From Myxococcota bacterium (GTDB lineage Bacteria > Myxococcota_A > Polyangia > HGW-17), in assembly GCA_018821745.1 (NCBI GenBank), contig JAHJLU010000726.1, positions 1 through 15,155 on the forward strand: a stretch of DNA of 15,155 nucleotides, in the 5' to 3' direction. Positions 12,366 through 15,155 of the stretch are shown here, one piece after another. Position 1 is the first letter of the stretch; each line of letters starts with the position of its first letter. Made by a program: the position numbers and the translations under genes. Under the pieces are notes generated by a model that was not told the DNA's origin, ran no database searches, and worked only from the letters and a program-made list of their open reading frames with translations.

Positions 12366-15031
12366 AACAGCTGCATCTTATCGACGCTTCCGCCTACATT
12401 TTCCGCGCCTTCCACGGTCTGAGGCCCCTGACCGCCCCCGACGGGACACCCACCAATGCGGTCTACGGGTACACCCAGATGCTCTTCCGCATCCTCCGCG
12501 ACGCTGGAGATTCCCTGGTGGCGGCGGTGTTCGACGCCCCGGGCAAGTCCTTCAGGGCCGACCTCTATGATGCATACAAGGCCAACCGCCCCCCGGCCCC
12601 CGAGGAGATCAAGATCCAGATCCCCCTGTGTCAGAAACTGACGGAATACCTGGGAATTCCCGCGTTCTCCATGAGCGGCTTCGAGGCCGACGACATCATC
12701 GCCACCCTGGCCACCATGGGGAGAAGGGCGGGCATGGAGATCATCATCCACAGCGCCGACAAGGATCTCATGCAGCTGGTGGACGATCACACCCACCTGT
12801 TTGACTCCATGAGAGACAAGACTTACGACAGCGCCGCCGTGGAGGAAAAGTTCGGTGTTGGTCCCGCCCTCATCGGCGATCTCCTGGCCCTCATGGGAGA
12901 CTCCTCGGATAACATCCCCGGTGTGGCAGGAGTCGGCGCCAAGACCGCCGCCAAGCTCCTTGTGGAACACGGCTCGCTGGAAAATGTTCTGGCCGCCGCC
13001 TCTTCCATCAAGGGCAAGCTGGGGGAGAAGCTGGCCCGGGACACGGACAAAGCCCGCCTGTCCAGAGTCCTCGTGGAGTTGCGCACCGATATTCCCATGG
13101 AGCATCCGCTGGAGCAGCTGGCCCGCCTCCAGACACCCCACATGGAGGAGCTTCGCGACATGCTGCTGTCTCTGGGATTCAAGCGAGTGCTGGATCAGGT
13201 GGAGCAGACACTCCGGGCCGGGTCCACCCCCGAAGCGAGAGCCCAGGAGCCCGGCACCGCAAACACCACGGTGACCTCGGCCACGGTGCCGGACCAGCTT
13301 GTCATGCCCGAGGCCGCCGGGGGAGTGGCCATCCAGATATGGGTCGACGGGGAGGATCCGCTGAAGGCCGAACCCACCGGATACGCGCTGGGAAACGGCA
13401 CCCACACGCTCTATGTGCCGCTGGGGTACACCCTCTTTCGCCAGGGCATCGATCAGGAGAAGGGACTCGCTGCGCTGAAGCCCATCCTGGAAGATCCCTC
13501 CATCCCCAAGACCATCTACCAGCACAAGCACCTCCTGCAGGTGTGCCAGCGCTATAACATCACCGTGGCCGGTCCCGTCATCGATCCCCTCATCATCTCC
13601 TACCTGGTGGATGCCTCCCGCACGGATCTCTCCCTGGAGGCCCTCACGGAATCGGAGCTGGGGATTCCTCTCGCGGGCAGCCGCGCCCTCATGGGGACCG
13701 GCGCCAAAGCCATCTCCTTTCACGAGCTTCCCCCCGAGAAGGCACAGGAGGCGGCGAAACATGAGATAGAAGCACTCTGGGCCCTGGGGAGCCACCTGGA
13801 GAGCCTCATGGATGAGGAGACCCGCTCCATATACCTGACCATGGAGCTGCCACTGACCCGCGTCCTGGCCCGGCTTGAGGCCACGGGGATCCTCCTGAAC
13901 CGCGAGGTGCTCGCCGAGCTGGAGGGGACCCTGGGCAAGGCCATGCTGGAATACGAACAAAAAATTCGCGAGGAGGCCGGATACGACATCAACATCAACT
14001 CCCCCAAGCAGCTCCAGAAGTTCCTGTTCGAGGAGCAGGGCATCCCGCCCATGAAGAAAATAAAGACGGGCCACTCCACCGACGCGGAGACCCTGGAGCT
14101 TCTCGCGGAGCACTATGAGGTCGCCAGCTGGATCCACGAGTACCGGACCCTGAGCAAACTGCTCTCCACCTACATCCTCGCCCTCCCCAAGATGATCCAC
14201 GCCAAAACCGGGCGGGTGCACACCCACTTCAACCAGGCCGTGGCCGCCACGGGTCGTCTCTCGTCATCGGATCCCAACCTCCAGAACATCCCCATCCGCA
14301 CCGACGTGGGCCGCCGGATCCGCGAGGCCTTTGTCGCCCCCGCGGGTTACCAGCTCGTAGCCCTGGACTACTCCCAGATTGAGCTGCGGGTGCTGGCCCA
14401 TCTGTGCGAGGACCCGACCCTCAGGGGCGCCTTCCTGGAAGACAAGGACATCCACACCGCCACCGCCTGCGAGATCTTCGGGGTCACCCCCGAGACCATG
14501 GAGCGGGATATGCGCCGCCTGGCCAAGGCGGTGAACTTTGGCGTCATTTATGGACAGACCGCCTTCGGCCTCTCCCGCACCATCCACATCCCCATGGGAG
14601 AGGCCCAGAAATATATCGACAGGTACTTCGAGCGCTACCCCAAAATCAAACAATACATGGACAACGTGATCCTGAGCGTGAAGGTGCACGGATACGCGCG
14701 CACCATGCTCGGACGAAAACGCCCCCTCAACATAAATGATCGAAAAAATCGGGCCGCCGTGGAGCGCATGGCCCAGAACATGCCCATCCAGGGCACCGCC
14801 GCCGATATTCTCAAGCTGGCCATGATCAAGGCCATGGACACCATTGATGCCCAGTGGCCCATGGTAAAAATGCTCCTCACGGTCCACGATGAGCTGGTCT
14901 TTGAGGTCCCCGATGAGCAGGTCGCATCCTTCGGGCCCGCCATGGAGAAAGTCATGGAGGAGATCGTCCCCCTGAGCGTCCCCCTGAAGGTGGACTGGTC
15001 AAGCGGCAAAAACTGGGCCGAGGCCCACTGA
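12362..15031 (+). CDS. polA: DNA polymerase I
   Basis: Pol I fills repair gaps and removes Okazaki primers. The 889 residues contain the 5' nuclease domain (about 1-285) with its acidic sites intact (LIDASAYIFRAFHG, VFDAP, GFEADDIIA, HSADKDLMQ, MGDSSDNIPGVAGVGAKTA), a Pro/Ala/Thr-rich linker, a 3'-5' exonuclease-like domain (about 315-470) whose metal-binding acids appear lost, and a complete polymerase domain: D669 in LDYSQIELR (motif A), K722 and Y730 in KAVNFGVIYG (motif B), and H842-D843-E in motif C. Phe at 726 is the usual residue for sugar selection. The ATG overlaps the uvrC stop as ATGA, so the two genes are translated together. It has no proofreading by this reading, like Taq Pol I. 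Confidence 0.97.
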   Translation: MKQLHLIDASAYIFRAFHGLRPLTAPDGTPTNAVYGYTQMLFRILRDAGDSLVAAVFDAPGKSFRADLYDAYKANRPPAPEEIKIQIPLCQKLTEYLGIPAFSMSGFEADDIIATLATMGRRAGMEIIIHSADKDLMQLVDDHTHLFDSMRDKTYDSAAVEEKFGVGPALIGDLLALMGDSSDNIPGVAGVGAKTAAKLLVEHGSLENVLAAASSIKGKLGEKLARDTDKARLSRVLVELRTDIPMEHPLEQLARLQTPHMEELRDMLLSLGFKRVLDQVEQTLRAGSTPEARAQEPGTANTTVTSATVPDQLVMPEAAGGVAIQIWVDGEDPLKAEPTGYALGNGTHTLYVPLGYTLFRQGIDQEKGLAALKPILEDPSIPKTIYQHKHLLQVCQRYNITVAGPVIDPLIISYLVDASRTDLSLEALTESELGIPLAGSRALMGTGAKAISFHELPPEKAQEAAKHEIEALWALGSHLESLMDEETRSIYLTMELPLTRVLARLEATGILLNREVLAELEGTLGKAMLEYEQKIREEAGYDININSPKQLQKFLFEEQGIPPMKKIKTGHSTDAETLELLAEHYEVASWIHEYRTLSKLLSTYILALPKMIHAKTGRVHTHFNQAVAATGRLSSSDPNLQNIPIRTDVGRRIREAFVAPAGYQLVALDYSQIELRVLAHLCEDPTLRGAFLEDKDIHTATACEIFGVTPETMERDMRRLAKAVNFGVIYGQTAFGLSRTIHIPMGEAQKYIDRYFERYPKIKQYMDNVILSVKVHGYARTMLGRKRPLNINDRKNRAAVERMAQNMPIQGTAADILKLAMIKAMDTIDAQWPMVKMLLTVHDELVFEVPDEQVASFGPAMEKVMEEIVPLSVPLKVDWSSGKNWAEAH

Positions 15032-15041
15032 CCATGCTGAC

Positions 15042-15055
15042 AGGGCCCCTGCCCT
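15042..15055 (+). terminator. Short GC hairpin after polA
   Basis: AGGGC and GCCCT form a five-base-pair stem with a CCCT loop eleven bases after the polA stop. No T-run follows, so it is a weak terminator candidate. Confidence 0.25.
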
Positions 15056-15081
15056 CACCACAAAGGCCCGAATAAAACCCC

Positions 15082-15155
15082 ATGCATCATTATCTTCTGC
15101 CGGTCATCCTTTCCTGCTTCCTGCTCGCCTGCGCGGTCTTCGGCGGGAATTCCAC
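15082..15155 (+). CDS. Start of a probable lipoprotein gene, cut by the window edge
   Basis: From the ATG at 15082 the frame stays open to the end and reads MHHYLLPVILSCFLLACAVFGGNS. It has a hydrophobic run and an LLAC lipobox with the cysteine at 17, so it looks like a lipoprotein signal peptide. It begins 50 bases after polA on the same strand. Only 24 residues are visible, the ribosome site is poor (AAAGG about 15 bases upstream), and no function can be assigned. Confidence 0.45.
   Translation, partial: MHHYLLPVILSCFLLACAVFGGNS

Noticed and set aside
12098..14227. A 709-codon open frame antisense to uvrC/polA
   Set aside because: It lies wholly opposite two certain genes, its translation is low-complexity Gly/Val/His/Leu-rich with no recognisable domain, and it follows from the third-position GC bias of the coding strand. 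The same applies to the long antisense frames at 10428-11537 and 1540-2520.
1..15155. tRNA, rRNA, CRISPR arrays, insertion sequences, riboswitches
   Set aside because: No spaced direct repeats, cloverleaf-like regions, transposase-like proteins or terminal inverted repeats were seen; the recombinase-like protein at 4542-4955 lacks a catalytic domain and has no att-like repeats around it.

Overview
The window is a piece of a bacterial chromosome with moderately high GC, dense coding and no sign of mobile DNA, CRISPR or RNA genes. The cell is Gram-negative: it encodes lipoproteins, a probable outer-membrane beta-barrel and the MreCD/PBP2/RodA rod-shape machinery. The omega subunit sequence, the thioredoxin-fold lipoprotein with a 'YPCPPYG' stretch and the UPF0158 protein are reminiscent of Myxococcota / former Deltaproteobacteria. 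That placement is an impression from sequence memory, not a computed one.

Region 1 (1-4443, + strand) is a tight elongasome operon: mreC, mreD, mrdA (PBP2) and rodA (mrdB). MreC and MreD link the cytoskeleton (MreB, presumably upstream and outside the window) to the SEDS glycosyltransferase RodA and its transpeptidase partner PBP2, which together build the side-wall peptidoglycan.

Region 2 (4542-5981, - strand) holds three small genes read leftwards: rpoZ (omega subunit of RNA polymerase), a UPF0158 protein, and a 137-residue protein made of two copies of the helix-turn-helix module found in large serine recombinases but with no catalytic domain. Two adjacent perfect palindromes lie between rpoZ and the UPF0158 gene.

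Region 3 (6119-9545) has a thioredoxin-fold lipoprotein (+) whose stop codon overlaps that of a convergent 808-residue gene (-). The long protein looks like a 5'-nucleotidase that has lost most metal ligands and is fused to an outer-membrane-like barrel. Upstream of it, on the same strand, is a 55-residue 2[4Fe-4S] ferredoxin with its own consensus-like promoter.

Region 4 (9754-15155, + strand) has a lysine-rich lipoprotein of unknown function, then uvrC and polA joined by an ATGA stop/start overlap, a natural pairing for nucleotide excision repair (incision, then gap filling). A lipoprotein-like gene begins at the right edge and is cut off.

Most of the window is ordinary housekeeping. The parts that deserve a second look are the catalytically degenerate nucleotidase-barrel fusion, the duplicated recombinase-type DNA-binding protein, and several inverted repeats placed over promoters or gene junctions.
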